This document shows, piece by piece, positions 1 through 8,396 of a stretch of 64,000 nt of DNA. Where the stretch lies: assembly GCA_015064355.1 (NCBI GenBank), contig SVSJ01000003.1:1-64000 (forward strand), in the 5' to 3' direction. The DNA comes from Oscillospiraceae bacterium. Lineage in GTDB: Bacteria > Bacillota > Clostridia > Oscillospirales > CAG-272. Positions within the stretch are counted from its first letter, which is position 1; every line of letters begins with the position of its first letter. Under the pieces are notes generated by a model. That model was given only the letters and a program-made list of their open reading frames with translations, did no database searches and was not told the DNA's origin. Both the position numbers and the translations under genes were made by a program.

Positions 1-11
1 CTACGGTGACA

Positions 12-36
12 GCTCCCTCCCGGAAGGAGCCTTTTT
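12..36 (+). terminator. Intrinsic terminator of a plus-strand gene left of the window
   Basis: GCTCC and GGAGC arms (12-16 and 26-30) close a short loop and are followed directly by CTTTTT. This is the shape of a rho-independent terminator read on the plus strand, so a plus-strand gene probably ends just outside the window. Only the hairpin itself is seen. Confidence 0.6.
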
Positions 37-87
37 CTGTCCAATTTTGCTCGTCAATTTTCTCCTCACCGGCTATAGCCTCTAATG

Positions 88-114
88 AACCACGCGACTA
101 TCGCGTGGTTTTCG
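88..114 (+). terminator. Perfect 10-bp hairpin with T tail
   Basis: AACCACGCGA and TCGCGTGGTT (88-97, 101-110) form a perfect 10-bp stem with a 3-base loop, followed by TTC. It may be a second terminator on the plus strand or a small hairpin repeat. It lies between two other hairpins in the 157 bases that precede the first gene; nothing else is seen in that stretch. Confidence 0.5.
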
Positions 115-120
115 GTATAC

Positions 121-155
121 AATAAAATGCCAAGCTTAGATGCTCGGCATTTTTT
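121..155 (-). terminator. Terminator of the KPVIYLYP lipoprotein gene (likely bidirectional)
   Basis: AATGCC and GGCATT (126-131, 146-151) form the closing stem, with an inner AGC/GCT extension, and T/A-rich flanks lie on both sides. It sits just beyond the stop codon of the minus-strand lipoprotein gene and could also stop plus-strand transcripts entering from the left. Confidence 0.7.
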
Positions 156-157
156 AT

Positions 158-859
158 TTATTTAATTTCGCTGCCGCCCCACTCGACTAGGGTAAATCCT
201 ACCCTCTCCGGTGCAGTCAGCACTTGAAGATCAATGGAAACAGGCTCCTCAAGTGCTTTCCATGCCATAAATACGCGGATCACAGTGTCAGGTTCGGGAT
301 CAACTTTTAGCTTTGCGCTCTCGGTATAAGCTGTGGTCTGGAATGAGATGATATTAAATTTATTGTTCTCCATCTGGGGAGCCCAATAGATAATGAACTC
401 ATTTGCCTCTTTGTCGGTGAGTCCGAGTTTTGCGAGAGCGTCTTCAAGAAAATCAACGGTGTCTTCACCTGGTACAACAAATCCCTGTGTCATATCGTAC
501 TCGGTATCTGCTTCCCCTTCCCAGAACAGACAATAGTATTCTCGACCTGCTTCGTCGGTGAGCGTGCCGTCGGGGGAGGCGGTAACTGACCAGCCGTTGT
601 TGTAGAGAGGATATGTGTGAGTAAGCTTGCCGCAAAAATCAAGCTTAACGGAAATCATGGTTTCCTCTTCGGGATAGAGGTATATTACCGGCTTTCTATA
701 TGTGGGTGGATAGATATCCAAAGGGTCACACGTATCAACAACGTTTTCTTCCTGTTGTGTGTCGTCTTGACATTCAATAACCTTCTCGTCGTCAGGTGTG
801 CATCCCAGCAGTGTTAGCAGAATTCCAAGCGCCAAGATAGCGGAAATTGTCTTTTTCAT
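158..859 (-). CDS. Secreted lipoprotein with KPVIYLYP motif, function unknown
   Basis: A 233-residue predicted lipoprotein. The first 20 residues form a hydrophobic signal peptide ending in the lipobox LLGC (Cys20), followed by an acidic, Cys-containing linker. The mature part begins with RKPVIYLYPEEE (about residues 56-67), the hallmark of a widespread uncharacterised family in Clostridia and other bacteria; I know no assigned function for it. The start codon is supported by an AGGAG ribosome site 8 bases upstream. It is likely monocistronic: its own terminator lies downstream and the histidine operon terminator lies upstream. No clear promoter was found in the roughly 75 bases upstream. The family call rests on the motif only. 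Confidence 0.75.
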   Translation of the reverse strand: MKKTISAILALGILLTLLGCTPDDEKVIECQDDTQQEENVVDTCDPLDIYPPTYRKPVIYLYPEEETMISVKLDFCGKLTHTYPLYNNGWSVTASPDGTLTDEAGREYYCLFWEGEADTEYDMTQGFVVPGEDTVDFLEDALAKLGLTDKEANEFIIYWAPQMENNKFNIISFQTTAYTESAKLKVDPEPDTVIRVFMAWKALEEPVSIDLQVLTAPERVGFTLVEWGGSEIK

Positions 860-935
860 AATCGCTCTCCTAATTTGTGATGATAATTAGACGTTGTATG
901 AGAAATAAAAGTTCCGCGAATTTTTGGAATTGTGG

Positions 936-966
936 TAAAAAATTACTCCGAGCGAGTTTGCCCGGA
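936..966 (-). terminator. Terminator of the histidine operon
   Basis: On the minus strand CCGGGC and GCTCGG (arms at 960-965 and 948-953, one mismatch) are followed by AGTAATTTTTTA. It lies about 10 bases past the hisIE stop, as expected for the end of the operon. Confidence 0.65.
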
Positions 967-975
967 TATTTTTCA

Positions 976-1623
976 TTAGGTCATTTTTTCCTGCTTGACT
1001 TTCTTATCTATTACGTGGCGGGATGCAAGCTCATTGTGAATATCCTCAAGAGAAATTCCCATCTGAAGCATAAGCACCATTACGTGATACGCAAGGTCGG
1101 CGATTTCGTAGATAGTTTCACGCTTATCGTCAGCTTTACCTGCGATGATAACTTCAGTACACTCCTCGCCAACCTTCTTGAGGATCTTATCAATTCCCTT
1201 TTCGAAGAGGTAAGTTGTGTAGGAGCCTTCCTTCTTCTCAAGCTTTCTGCCCTCAAGCATTTTCATAAGAGACTGGAGTGAGAATTCATGAAGAGTGTCG
1301 CTTTCCCACAGGGGATTCTCAAAGCAGGACTCTGTGCCAAGGTGGCAAGCAGGTCCGTCGGGTTCAACAACTACTACAAGTGCGTCCTTATCGCAGTCTG
1401 CGGTGATTGACACGATATGCTGATAATTGCCGCTGGTCTCTCCCTTAAGCCACAGTTCCTGTCTGGAACGGCTCCAGAAGCACGTCAGGCCCTTCTCCAT
1501 TGAAATTTGTAGGCTTTCCTTGTTCATATATGCAAGTGTGAGAACGCGCTTTGTAACAGCGTCTACGACTATTGCAGGAATAAGCCCACGGTCGTCAAAT
1601 TTAAGTTCGTCTATATTGATCAT
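976..1623 (-). CDS. hisIE: Bifunctional phosphoribosyl-AMP cyclohydrolase / phosphoribosyl-ATP pyrophosphatase
   Basis: HisIE (215 aa) carries out steps 2 and 3 of histidine synthesis: removal of pyrophosphate from PR-ATP, then opening of the adenine ring of PR-AMP. The N-terminal cyclohydrolase domain (about 1-115) has CFWSRSRQELWLKGE near residues 48-62, and zinc/magnesium ligands in DCDKDA (76-81) and CHLGTESC (93-100). The C-terminal pyrophosphatase domain shows GEECTEVIIA (152-161) and EIADLAYH (173-180). Its ATG follows the hisF stop with no gap. It is the last gene of the his operon. The fusion order is the usual bacterial one and the length is normal. Confidence 0.96.
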   Translation of the reverse strand: MINIDELKFDDRGLIPAIVVDAVTKRVLTLAYMNKESLQISMEKGLTCFWSRSRQELWLKGETSGNYQHIVSITADCDKDALVVVVEPDGPACHLGTESCFENPLWESDTLHEFSLQSLMKMLEGRKLEKKEGSYTTYLFEKGIDKILKKVGEECTEVIIAGKADDKRETIYEIADLAYHVMVLMLQMGISLEDIHNELASRHVIDKKVKQEKMT

Positions 1624-2400
1624 TTATCTGATCTCCTTTCCGGTAAGGCGTGTGGGAATGCCGTTATTTGCCATTGTTTCTTTAAGATCATTAATGCTGA
1701 CTTCACCAAAGTGAAAGATTGATGCGGCCAAGCCTGCATCTACCTTTGGTAATGTGTTGAACAGAGTTATAAAATGCTCGATCGAGCCGGCTCCACCCGA
1801 TGCGATCACCGGTACTGACACGGCATTGCAAACGGCTTCGAGCATTTTAAGGTCAAATCCGCCCTTGACGCCGTCTGTGTCAATAGAGTTGACTACGACC
1901 TCTCCGGCGCCTGAATCAACGCAACGCTTTATCCAGCTTATAGCCTCCATTCCGGTGTCTTCTCTGCCGCCTTTAGCGAACACTCTGAACTCACCGTCTT
2001 TACGTTTAACGTCAACTGAAAGGACAACACACTGGTCGCCGTATAGCTTTGCCGCTTCTCCGATAAGATCGGGATTACGGATAGCTCCGGAATTAACGCT
2101 GACCTTATCTGCGCCGCATTTCAGTACTCGGTCAAAGTCTGCAACGTTGTTGATGCCGCCGCCTACGGTTACGGGAATAAACACAGTTTTTGTGGTCTCA
2201 CAGAGTATATCCGTGAAAAGCTGTCGCCCTTCAAAGGAAGCGGTTATATCGTAGAAAACAAGCTCGTCAGCACCGTTTTCGCTGTAATATCTGGCCAGTT
2301 CTACGGGAGAGGAAACATCGTTCAGTCCCTCAAAGTTTACGCCCTTTACTACCCTGCCGTTTTTCACGTCAAGGCATGGAATAATTCTTTTAGTTATCAT
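1624..2400 (-). CDS. hisF: Imidazole glycerol phosphate synthase, cyclase subunit
   Basis: HisF (258 aa) is the (beta-alpha)8-barrel cyclase that joins ammonia from HisH to PRFAR, giving imidazole glycerol phosphate and AICAR. The catalytic aspartates are in place: Asp11 in CLDVKNGRVVKG and Asp130 in VLSVDVKRKDG. The phosphate-binding glycine segments VGGGI and ASGGAG are also present. Its start overlaps the hisA stop by 4 bases (ATGA), indicating translational coupling. The AICAR it releases feeds the purine operon next door (AICAR transformylase at 15.5-16.7 kb). Confidence 0.97.
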   Translation of the reverse strand: MITKRIIPCLDVKNGRVVKGVNFEGLNDVSSPVELARYYSENGADELVFYDITASFEGRQLFTDILCETTKTVFIPVTVGGGINNVADFDRVLKCGADKVSVNSGAIRNPDLIGEAAKLYGDQCVVLSVDVKRKDGEFRVFAKGGREDTGMEAISWIKRCVDSGAGEVVVNSIDTDGVKGGFDLKMLEAVCNAVSVPVIASGGAGSIEHFITLFNTLPKVDAGLAASIFHFGEVSINDLKETMANNGIPTRLTGKEIR

Positions 2401-3110
2401 TTTGTTGCCTCTATTGCATCGCTCAAAGATATTGCGCCTGTGTAGTAGGCTTTTCCGATTATTGCACCGTGAATATTAAGTGCTGCAAGCTTAAGAACGT
2501 CATCCATTGATGAAACACCGCCTGAGGCAATAATGTTCATGCTAAGCTCATCAGACAAAGTCTTGTATAGCTCAACATTGCTGCCCTGCATGGCGCCGTC
2601 CTTTGAAATATCGGTGGAGATAAGGGTTTTGATGCCAATGCTTTCCATCTTCTTGCAGAAGTCAATGGCGGTGTATGAGGATTTCTCCGTCCAGCCTTTT
2701 ACTGCAACGTATCCATCTTTGATGTCTACACCAACAGCGATCTTCTCGCCGTATTTAAGTGCACATTCCTTTGCGAAATCCGGATTCTGTACTGCAGCTG
2801 TTCCGAGGATGACACGGTGGAGGCCTGCCTCAATGTATGCGTCAACAACGTCCATACTGCGAATTCCGCCGCCGATCTCACAGAAAAGGTTTGTCTCTGC
2901 TTTGATCTTTTTCACCACGTCAAAATTTGGGGTGAGACCGTGCTGCGCGCCTTCCAGGTCAACAAGATGGATGCACTGTGCACCTGCCGCCTCGAAATCC
3001 TTTGCAACTGCTATAGGATCGTCGTTATATACGGTCATTTTTGAGTAGTCACCCTTGAAGAGGCGGACCGCTTTTCCGTTGTATAAATCTATTGCAGGAT
3101 AAATTAGCAT
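2397..3110 (-). CDS. hisA: ProFAR isomerase (phosphoribosylformimino-5-aminoimidazole carboxamide ribotide isomerase)
   Basis: HisA (237 aa) opens the ribose ring of ProFAR by an Amadori rearrangement to make PRFAR, the HisF substrate. It is a barrel homologous to HisF with the paired catalytic aspartates Asp8 (YPAIDLYNG) and Asp129 (VGVDIKDG), plus phosphate-binding GGGI and ASGGV segments. It sits between hisH and hisF, which is the common bacterial order. The gap to hisH is 4 bases and it overlaps hisF by 4. No TrpF/PriA-type dual function can be judged from the sequence alone. Confidence 0.96.
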   Translation of the reverse strand: MLIYPAIDLYNGKAVRLFKGDYSKMTVYNDDPIAVAKDFEAAGAQCIHLVDLEGAQHGLTPNFDVVKKIKAETNLFCEIGGGIRSMDVVDAYIEAGLHRVILGTAAVQNPDFAKECALKYGEKIAVGVDIKDGYVAVKGWTEKSSYTAIDFCKKMESIGIKTLISTDISKDGAMQGSNVELYKTLSDELSMNIIASGGVSSMDDVLKLAALNIHGAIIGKAYYTGAISLSDAIEATK

Positions 3111-3114
3111 AGCG

Positions 3115-3729
3115 TCACCTCAACTCGTTAAATGCGCGGAGAATTGAGAGTCCTACCTCCCCGCTTTTCTCAGGATGGAACTGGCAACCGAACACGTTAT
3201 CCCGCGCAACTGCGGCTGTCAGTATTGCACCGTACTCTGTTGTTGCGATGGTGTTTTCCTCACAGTTTGTTCCGTGGTATGAATGGACGAAATACACGCA
3301 GTCGCCGTCATTTATGTATTTGAAAATTGGGCTTTTCTCACCTCGGAAAATAAGGGGATTCCAGCCGATGTGAGGAATCTTTAGCCCTGCGGGAATGGTC
3401 TCGGAAATCGGGCGTATCTCACCACCGATCAAGCCAAGGCCACAGTGCTCACCGTACTCAAAGCTTTTCTCAAGAAGCATCTGCATTCCGAGGCAGATTC
3501 CCATAAGATATTTGCCTTTTTTTGCTTCTGAAATAACCGTATCGGCAAGACCGGATGAACGTAGCTTTTCTGCCGCATCACCAAATGCGCCAACCCCGGG
3601 TAAGATTATCTTTTGTGCGTCCCGAAGAACACGGGGATCTGATGTCACAACTGCCTCGGCACCGATCGCCGCAAAGGAGGACTTCAGAGAGAACAGATTT
3701 CCAACACCGTAATCAACTATTGCTATCAT
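3115..3729 (-). CDS. hisH: Imidazole glycerol phosphate synthase, glutaminase subunit
   Basis: HisH (204 aa) is a class I glutamine amidotransferase that supplies ammonia to HisF. The nucleophile is Cys79 in MGICLGMQML and the His/Glu pair is in QFHPEKS (His185, Glu187), so the triad is intact. The N terminus (IVDYGVGNLFSLKSS) is typical of the family. The ATG overlaps the hisB stop by one base. This intact glutaminase contrasts with the degenerate glutaminase half of the PurF-like protein in the neighbouring purine operon. Confidence 0.97.
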   Translation of the reverse strand: MIAIVDYGVGNLFSLKSSFAAIGAEAVVTSDPRVLRDAQKIILPGVGAFGDAAEKLRSSGLADTVISEAKKGKYLMGICLGMQMLLEKSFEYGEHCGLGLIGGEIRPISETIPAGLKIPHIGWNPLIFRGEKSPIFKYINDGDCVYFVHSYHGTNCEENTIATTEYGAILTAAVARDNVFGCQFHPEKSGEVGLSILRAFNELR

Positions 3730-4316
3730 TAAAGAACTCCTTTGGTTGAGGGAATCTCGTTTGCGTACAATGGGTCAATAGCAACGGCGGCTCTCAGGCT
3801 CCGTGCGATTGATTTAAAGGCACCTTCGATAATGTGGTGGGAGTTAGTGCCGTCGATCTGTTTCACGTGTAGAGTGAGCTGTGCGTTGCGTATAAAGCCA
3901 AGCCAGAATTCTTCAACAAGCTCTGTGTCGAAATCTCCTACTCTTGATGTGGGGATATGGAGTCCGTATGTCAAGGAATCTCTGCCGGATATATCAACAG
4001 CGGAGAGAATGAGGGTCTCATCCATGGGAAGGATCATAAATCCGTATCGGGTAATTCCCTTTTTATCGCCGATTGCCTCTCTAAAAGCTTTGCCGAGGGA
4101 GATACCGATATCCTCAACTGTGTGGTGGTAGTCAACGTGAGTATCGCCCTCACACTTAACGGTCAGATCAAATCTGCCGTGGCTAGCAAAAAGGGTCAGC
4201 ATATGATCAAGGAAACCGCAGCCGGTATTGATCTCGCTCTTTCCGCTGCCGTCAAGATCAAGCTTCAATGATATATCGGTCTCCGCTGTTTTTCTGTTTA
4301 TTTCAGCGATTCTCAT
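3729..4316 (-). CDS. hisB: Imidazoleglycerol-phosphate dehydratase
   Basis: HisB (195 aa) is the monofunctional dehydratase converting IGP to imidazole acetol phosphate. The manganese-binding His/Glu motifs are visible: DHMLTLFASHG (37-47), HHTVED (64-69) and NSHHIIEGAFKS near the C terminus. It has no HAD phosphatase domain, so the histidinol-phosphate phosphatase step must be supplied elsewhere; no such gene occurs in this operon. The start overlaps the hisC stop by 4 bases. Confidence 0.97.
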   Translation of the reverse strand: MRIAEINRKTAETDISLKLDLDGSGKSEINTGCGFLDHMLTLFASHGRFDLTVKCEGDTHVDYHHTVEDIGISLGKAFREAIGDKKGITRYGFMILPMDETLILSAVDISGRDSLTYGLHIPTSRVGDFDTELVEEFWLGFIRNAQLTLHVKQIDGTNSHHIIEGAFKSIARSLRAAVAIDPLYANEIPSTKGVL

Positions 4317-5377
4317 TGTACTTCCTCCAAAATTTCTTCAAGCTTTTCGATAAGGAATTTCATTTGCTCAAGGCTACCGATAGTTATGCGGTTATATTCA
4401 ACGAGCTTAGGTTTGTCAAAGTGGCGGACGAGGACTCCCTTTTCACGGAGCTTTTGATATATCATCTTGCCGCCGACAGTTTTATGCTTTGCGAAAATGA
4501 AGTTTGCCGTGGACTCGGGCATTTCGAAGCCCAGCTTTTTTAGTTCGTTGGTGGTATAGGTCCTGTTTTCGATGATAGTTTTGCAATTTGACCTCACATA
4601 TTCGTCGTCTTCAAGCATTCCGAGTCCTGCCGCTAATGTCATAGAGTTGACATTATAGGGATTTGTGGAATAGCGGATTGTGTGAAGATCGGCAATAATA
4701 GCTTTTGAGCCAATGCCGAAGCCAAGTCTTGCGCCTGCCATTGAGCGAGATTTAGAGAATGTTTGTGTTACAAGGAGGTTATCGAATTCGTGGATCAGGG
4801 GAATACAGGACTCGCCGCCGAAATCAACGTATGCTTCGTCGATGACAACTATGTTGTCGGGATTAGACTCGAGAATTTTGCGGATCTCGGACACAGGAAG
4901 TGCGATTCCGGTAGGTGCGTTGGGGTTTGCGATGAATATTGTTTTCTTTATGCCTATGTAATCATCCACGTTAACGGTGAAGTCCTTGCGAAGGGGGATC
5001 TCACAATAAGGCACACCGTTCAACTCGGCAAACACGGGATAGAAGCCATAGGTTATGTCCGGAAATACAGCAGGATGATCTGTGTCGCAGAATGCCATAA
5101 ACGCAAAGTTCAAGACTTCGTCGGAGCCGTTTGTTACGATAGTTTCGTCGTAATCTACACCGTAATAATCCGCAAGCTTCTGTCGGAGAGCTCTGCACTC
5201 GGGATCAGAATAAAGCTCAAGCTTTTTTCCGGCTTCCGTTGCCAGATTTTCGGCGCGGTCGGACGGCGGAAAGGGGCTTTCGTTTGTATTGAGCTTTACG
5301 TATTTGAAATCCTTAGGCTGCTCGCCCGGTGTGTACGGAACAAGCTCTTTATATTTCCCTGAGAAAAATCTGCTCAT
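4313..5377 (-). CDS. hisC: Histidinol-phosphate aminotransferase
   Basis: HisC transaminates imidazole acetol phosphate with glutamate, using PLP (fold type I). I place the start at MSRFFSGKYKELVPY, residue 28 of the track ORF. That ATG lies 2 bases after the hisD stop and is preceded by GAGGA at good spacing, whereas the longer form would run back into hisD. The resulting length is 354 aa, normal for the family. Family marks include LNTNESPFPPS near the N terminus, ANPNAPTG, the VIDEAYVDFGG segment, and the PLP lysine region TFSKSRSMAGARLGFG. Assignment to HisC rather than another aminotransferase follows from the operon. Confidence 0.95.
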   Translation of the reverse strand: MSRFFSGKYKELVPYTPGEQPKDFKYVKLNTNESPFPPSDRAENLATEAGKKLELYSDPECRALRQKLADYYGVDYDETIVTNGSDEVLNFAFMAFCDTDHPAVFPDITYGFYPVFAELNGVPYCEIPLRKDFTVNVDDYIGIKKTIFIANPNAPTGIALPVSEIRKILESNPDNIVVIDEAYVDFGGESCIPLIHEFDNLLVTQTFSKSRSMAGARLGFGIGSKAIIADLHTIRYSTNPYNVNSMTLAAGLGMLEDDEYVRSNCKTIIENRTYTTNELKKLGFEMPESTANFIFAKHKTVGGKMIYQKLREKGVLVRHFDKPKLVEYNRITIGSLEQMKFLIEKLEEILEEVQ

Positions 5378-5379
5378 AA

Positions 5380-6654
5380 TCAGTCCTCGAATCTGATAAC
5401 TGCGCTCTTTGCGTGTGCTGTAAGTCCTTCCTTGGTGGCGAATCTGTGAACATCCCACGCGACATTTTCAAGAGCGTCTTTTGTATAGTAAGTATACTGG
5501 GTTTTCTTTATAAAATCGTCAACGGACAGGGGGCTTGAAAATCTTGCTGTTCCGCTGGTGGGCAAGGTGTGGTTGGGGCCTGCGAAATAATCGCCGAGAG
5601 CCTCGGGACAGTACTTGCCCATGAAAATCGAGCCTGCGTGCTTGATCATATCAAGATAATCGAAGGGATTATCTACAGACAGTTCAAGATGCTCGGGTGC
5701 AATCTCATTTGCTATGTCAATTGCTGCCATTAAAGTATCGGCTACGATGATCTTGCCGTTGTTGTCAATGGAAACACGGGCAATTTCCGCTCTCTCAAGG
5801 AGGGGGATCTGCTCTTCAAGCTCTCGTGAAACTGCTTCTGCCAGCTCCATTGAGTCCGTTACGAGGACTGCGCTTGCCATTTTGTCGTGCTCTGCCTGGG
5901 AGAGAAGATCGGCAGCCACGTATTTGGGGTTGGTTGTTTTATCAGCTACGACGAGTATCTCGCTGGGTCCTGCGATCATATCAATGGAAACCTGACCAAA
6001 CACCTGCTTCTTTGCTTCAGCAACAAATGCGTTACCGGGACCAACGATCTTGTCGACCTTGGGGATGCTTTCGGTGCCGTATGCAAGAGCAGCTATGGCC
6101 TGTGCGCCGCCTACCTTGAAGATCTTGTCAACGCCTGCTATATCCGCCGCAACGAGAATTGCGGGGTTTACCTTACCCTCGCTGCTTGGAGGAGTAACGA
6201 TTACAACGTCCTCGCAGCCTGCAATCTTTGCGGGAATTGAGTCCATAAGCACGGTGGAGGGGTATGCTGCTGTTCCGCCGGGTACATAGAGACCGGCCTT
6301 TGCAATAGGAATGATCTTCTGGCCGATCACAACACCGGACTCATCATTTATGATAAAGCTGTTTCTGACCTGCTTTTCATGGAACTTGCGGATATTCTTT
6401 GCGGCTTTCTTTATTACTTCGATAAATTCGGGTTCAACCAAGGTATACGCTTCCTCGATCTCCTCTCGCGATACAAGAAGAGTGGAAAGCTTTGCCTTAT
6501 CGAATTTTTCCGTGTATTCATAGAGGGCGCGATCACCGTTTGCTCTTACATTTGCGATGATTTCAGCAACAACTGCTTCTACGTTCACAGCTGGAACAGC
6601 GCGAGCAAAAATGTCCTTATTATCAACTTCACCATATTTCAGTATCTTAATCAT
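5380..6654 (-). CDS. hisD: Histidinol dehydrogenase
   Basis: HisD oxidises histidinol to histidine in two NAD-dependent steps with a zinc cofactor. I start it at MIKILKYGEVDNKDIF, residue 29 of the track ORF. A GGAGG site lies 7 bases upstream, and the start overlaps the end of hisG by 8 bases, giving 424 aa, the usual length. Recognisable segments are PGGTAAYPSTVLM, VGPGNAFVAEAKKQVFG, LSQAEHDKMASAVLVT (zinc/NAD region) and EIAPEHLEL. It lies between hisG and hisC, as in many operons. Confidence 0.97.
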   Translation of the reverse strand: MIKILKYGEVDNKDIFARAVPAVNVEAVVAEIIANVRANGDRALYEYTEKFDKAKLSTLLVSREEIEEAYTLVEPEFIEVIKKAAKNIRKFHEKQVRNSFIINDESGVVIGQKIIPIAKAGLYVPGGTAAYPSTVLMDSIPAKIAGCEDVVIVTPPSSEGKVNPAILVAADIAGVDKIFKVGGAQAIAALAYGTESIPKVDKIVGPGNAFVAEAKKQVFGQVSIDMIAGPSEILVVADKTTNPKYVAADLLSQAEHDKMASAVLVTDSMELAEAVSRELEEQIPLLERAEIARVSIDNNGKIIVADTLMAAIDIANEIAPEHLELSVDNPFDYLDMIKHAGSIFMGKYCPEALGDYFAGPNHTLPTSGTARFSSPLSVDDFIKKTQYTYYTKDALENVAWDVHRFATKEGLTAHAKSAVIRFED

Positions 6655-7288
6655 TTTTTGCCTCCAGCTGAGCTCTGATCTTTTTGGTGAGCTCTTCAAT
6701 TTGCTGATTTTTGAATCTGAAGCTTGCCTTATTCGCAATAAGACGGGCGCTGATTGGAACTACAGTTTCAATAACGTTCAAGTTGTTTTCCTTGAGAGTA
6801 GTACCGGTTTCAACAATATCAACGATCACGTCGGACAGACCAAGAATAGGCGCGATCTCAATAGATCCGTTTAGGCGGATAATATCAATGTCTCTGCCCT
6901 TTGATGCGTAGTGGTTTTGGGTGATGTTAACAAACTTTGTGGCAACCTTCAGAGTGCGCTGGGGATCGTCGTGGAAGTTTGCCATAGCGGCAACTGCCAT
7001 TCTGCATTTACCAAGGTCGAGGTCAAGAAGTTCGTAGATGTCTGGCTCGTACTCGAGAAGAATATCTTTACCTGCAACCCCTATATCAGCGGCACCGCGC
7101 TCAACGTAAATTGATACGTCAGAGGGCTTTACCCAGAAGTAGCGGACACCAACTTCTTCGTTTTCAAAAATTAGCTTGCGGTTGTTTTCTTTGATCGAGG
7201 GGCACTCGAATCCCGCAGCCTCAAACATTGCGTAAACCTTTTCACCGAGTCTTCCCTTAGGGAGCGCAATATTAAGCATTGTTTTCAT
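6647..7288 (-). CDS. hisG: ATP phosphoribosyltransferase, short-form catalytic subunit
   Basis: HisG (213 aa) condenses ATP with PRPP, the first and feedback-controlled step of histidine synthesis. It is the short form lacking the C-terminal ACT-like regulatory domain, which explains the hisZ gene directly upstream. The N terminus IALPKGRLGEKVY and the PRPP-binding region DVIVDIVETGTTLKENNL are characteristic. AGGGAGA precedes the chosen ATG by about 6 bases. The pair with HisZ is expected to form the hetero-octameric enzyme in the cytoplasm. Confidence 0.96.
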   Translation of the reverse strand: MKTMLNIALPKGRLGEKVYAMFEAAGFECPSIKENNRKLIFENEEVGVRYFWVKPSDVSIYVERGAADIGVAGKDILLEYEPDIYELLDLDLGKCRMAVAAMANFHDDPQRTLKVATKFVNITQNHYASKGRDIDIIRLNGSIEIAPILGLSDVIVDIVETGTTLKENNLNVIETVVPISARLIANKASFRFKNQQIEELTKKIRAQLEAKND

Positions 7289-7301
7289 ATTCGTTCTCCC
7301 T

Positions 7302-8396
7302 TCAAGAAAGCTTAATTAGCTCTTTGTATTTGATGTTCTCGGGGATAGATTTAACCGCAACGGCACTTTTGCCCATTTTTGCAACAGAATCAACTGCATC
7401 ACTGATCTTATGAAGAGATACAGAGTCATCATAAAAAACAACTGTATCAACATCGTATTCGTTGCCGCTGTCATTGAGTCTTTCAAGCATATCAAGATAT
7501 ACGGCAAAGCCGATCGCGCGAGATGTGCGCTTCATTTTCTTAAGAAGTTTATCGTACTGACCGCCGGAAAGTACGCTTGTGGGGACACCGTTGATGAATC
7601 CCTTGAAGACGATTCCGTTATAGTAGCTAAGATCGCTGACTACGGAAAAATCTATGCGAAGCATATTGCCGAGGCCGTTTTTGTCAAGGAGAGAAACGAT
7701 ACTCTCGAGGGTGGAGATGGATTCCTCAGCAACCACTCCCTTATACGTTGCCTTAAGCTTGGGAATTACATCGGATGGCTTTCCATAAATGGAAACAAGG
7801 CTTTGGAGAAGCTCGGCCCCCTGCTCGTCTACGCCATTTTCAAGACACACCTTTTTAATATCGTGGGTGTTTTTGTCTCCGATGAGTCTGAGTACCTGGC
7901 TTCTTGCTTCACCGAAAAGTCCGATATTGTCAAGAACCTCGGAGACGATACCAAGGTGAGATATGTCAAGCTCGCAATCGTCGGAAATAGTTTTAAGGCT
8001 ACGTGCGGCAAGCATCAGCACCTCGTATATGCAATACTCGTCTATATCGCCAATGCATTCAAGACCAACCTGCATGATTTCCTTGAAGGAATTGGTAGCA
8101 CCGGAAACGCGGTATACATTTTCATTATAGTACACCTTATCAAGCTTCCCTGCCTCGTCCTTGCTGTTTTTGATGATAGATAAGGTCACGTCGGGTTTAA
8201 GCGCCATAAGCTTTCCGTTTGTGTCGGTAAAGGTAATTATGTTATCTGAAATGAGAAAATTCTTGTTGCGCACGTACAGGTCATATTCTTCAAACTTGCT
8301 CATTTTATACTGGGTATAACCGTAACCACCGTAAAGAGCGCGAAGTGCCAGTATTGCCCGCTCGTCAGTTTTAAGTTTTATTTCGTCGAGTCTCAT
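7302..8396 (-). CDS. hisZ: ATP phosphoribosyltransferase regulatory subunit
   Basis: HisZ (364 aa) is a histidyl-tRNA-synthetase-like protein without aminoacylation activity that activates short HisG and carries its histidine feedback control. Class II synthetase-like segments are seen: GYGYTQYKMSKFEEYDLY, LMALKPDVTLSI (motif 2 region with reduced catalytic character), and LSGGQYDKLL with RAIGFAVYLDML (motif 3 region). Its ATG overlaps the yerC/hisR stop by 4 bases, so both are translationally coupled. The anticodon-binding domain of true HisRS is essentially absent. Confidence 0.92.
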   Translation of the reverse strand: MRLDEIKLKTDERAILALRALYGGYGYTQYKMSKFEEYDLYVRNKNFLISDNIITFTDTNGKLMALKPDVTLSIIKNSKDEAGKLDKVYYNENVYRVSGATNSFKEIMQVGLECIGDIDEYCIYEVLMLAARSLKTISDDCELDISHLGIVSEVLDNIGLFGEARSQVLRLIGDKNTHDIKKVCLENGVDEQGAELLQSLVSIYGKPSDVIPKLKATYKGVVAEESISTLESIVSLLDKNGLGNMLRIDFSVVSDLSYYNGIVFKGFINGVPTSVLSGGQYDKLLKKMKRTSRAIGFAVYLDMLERLNDSGNEYDVDTVVFYDDSVSLHKISDAVDSVAKMGKSAVAVKSIPENIKYKELIKLS

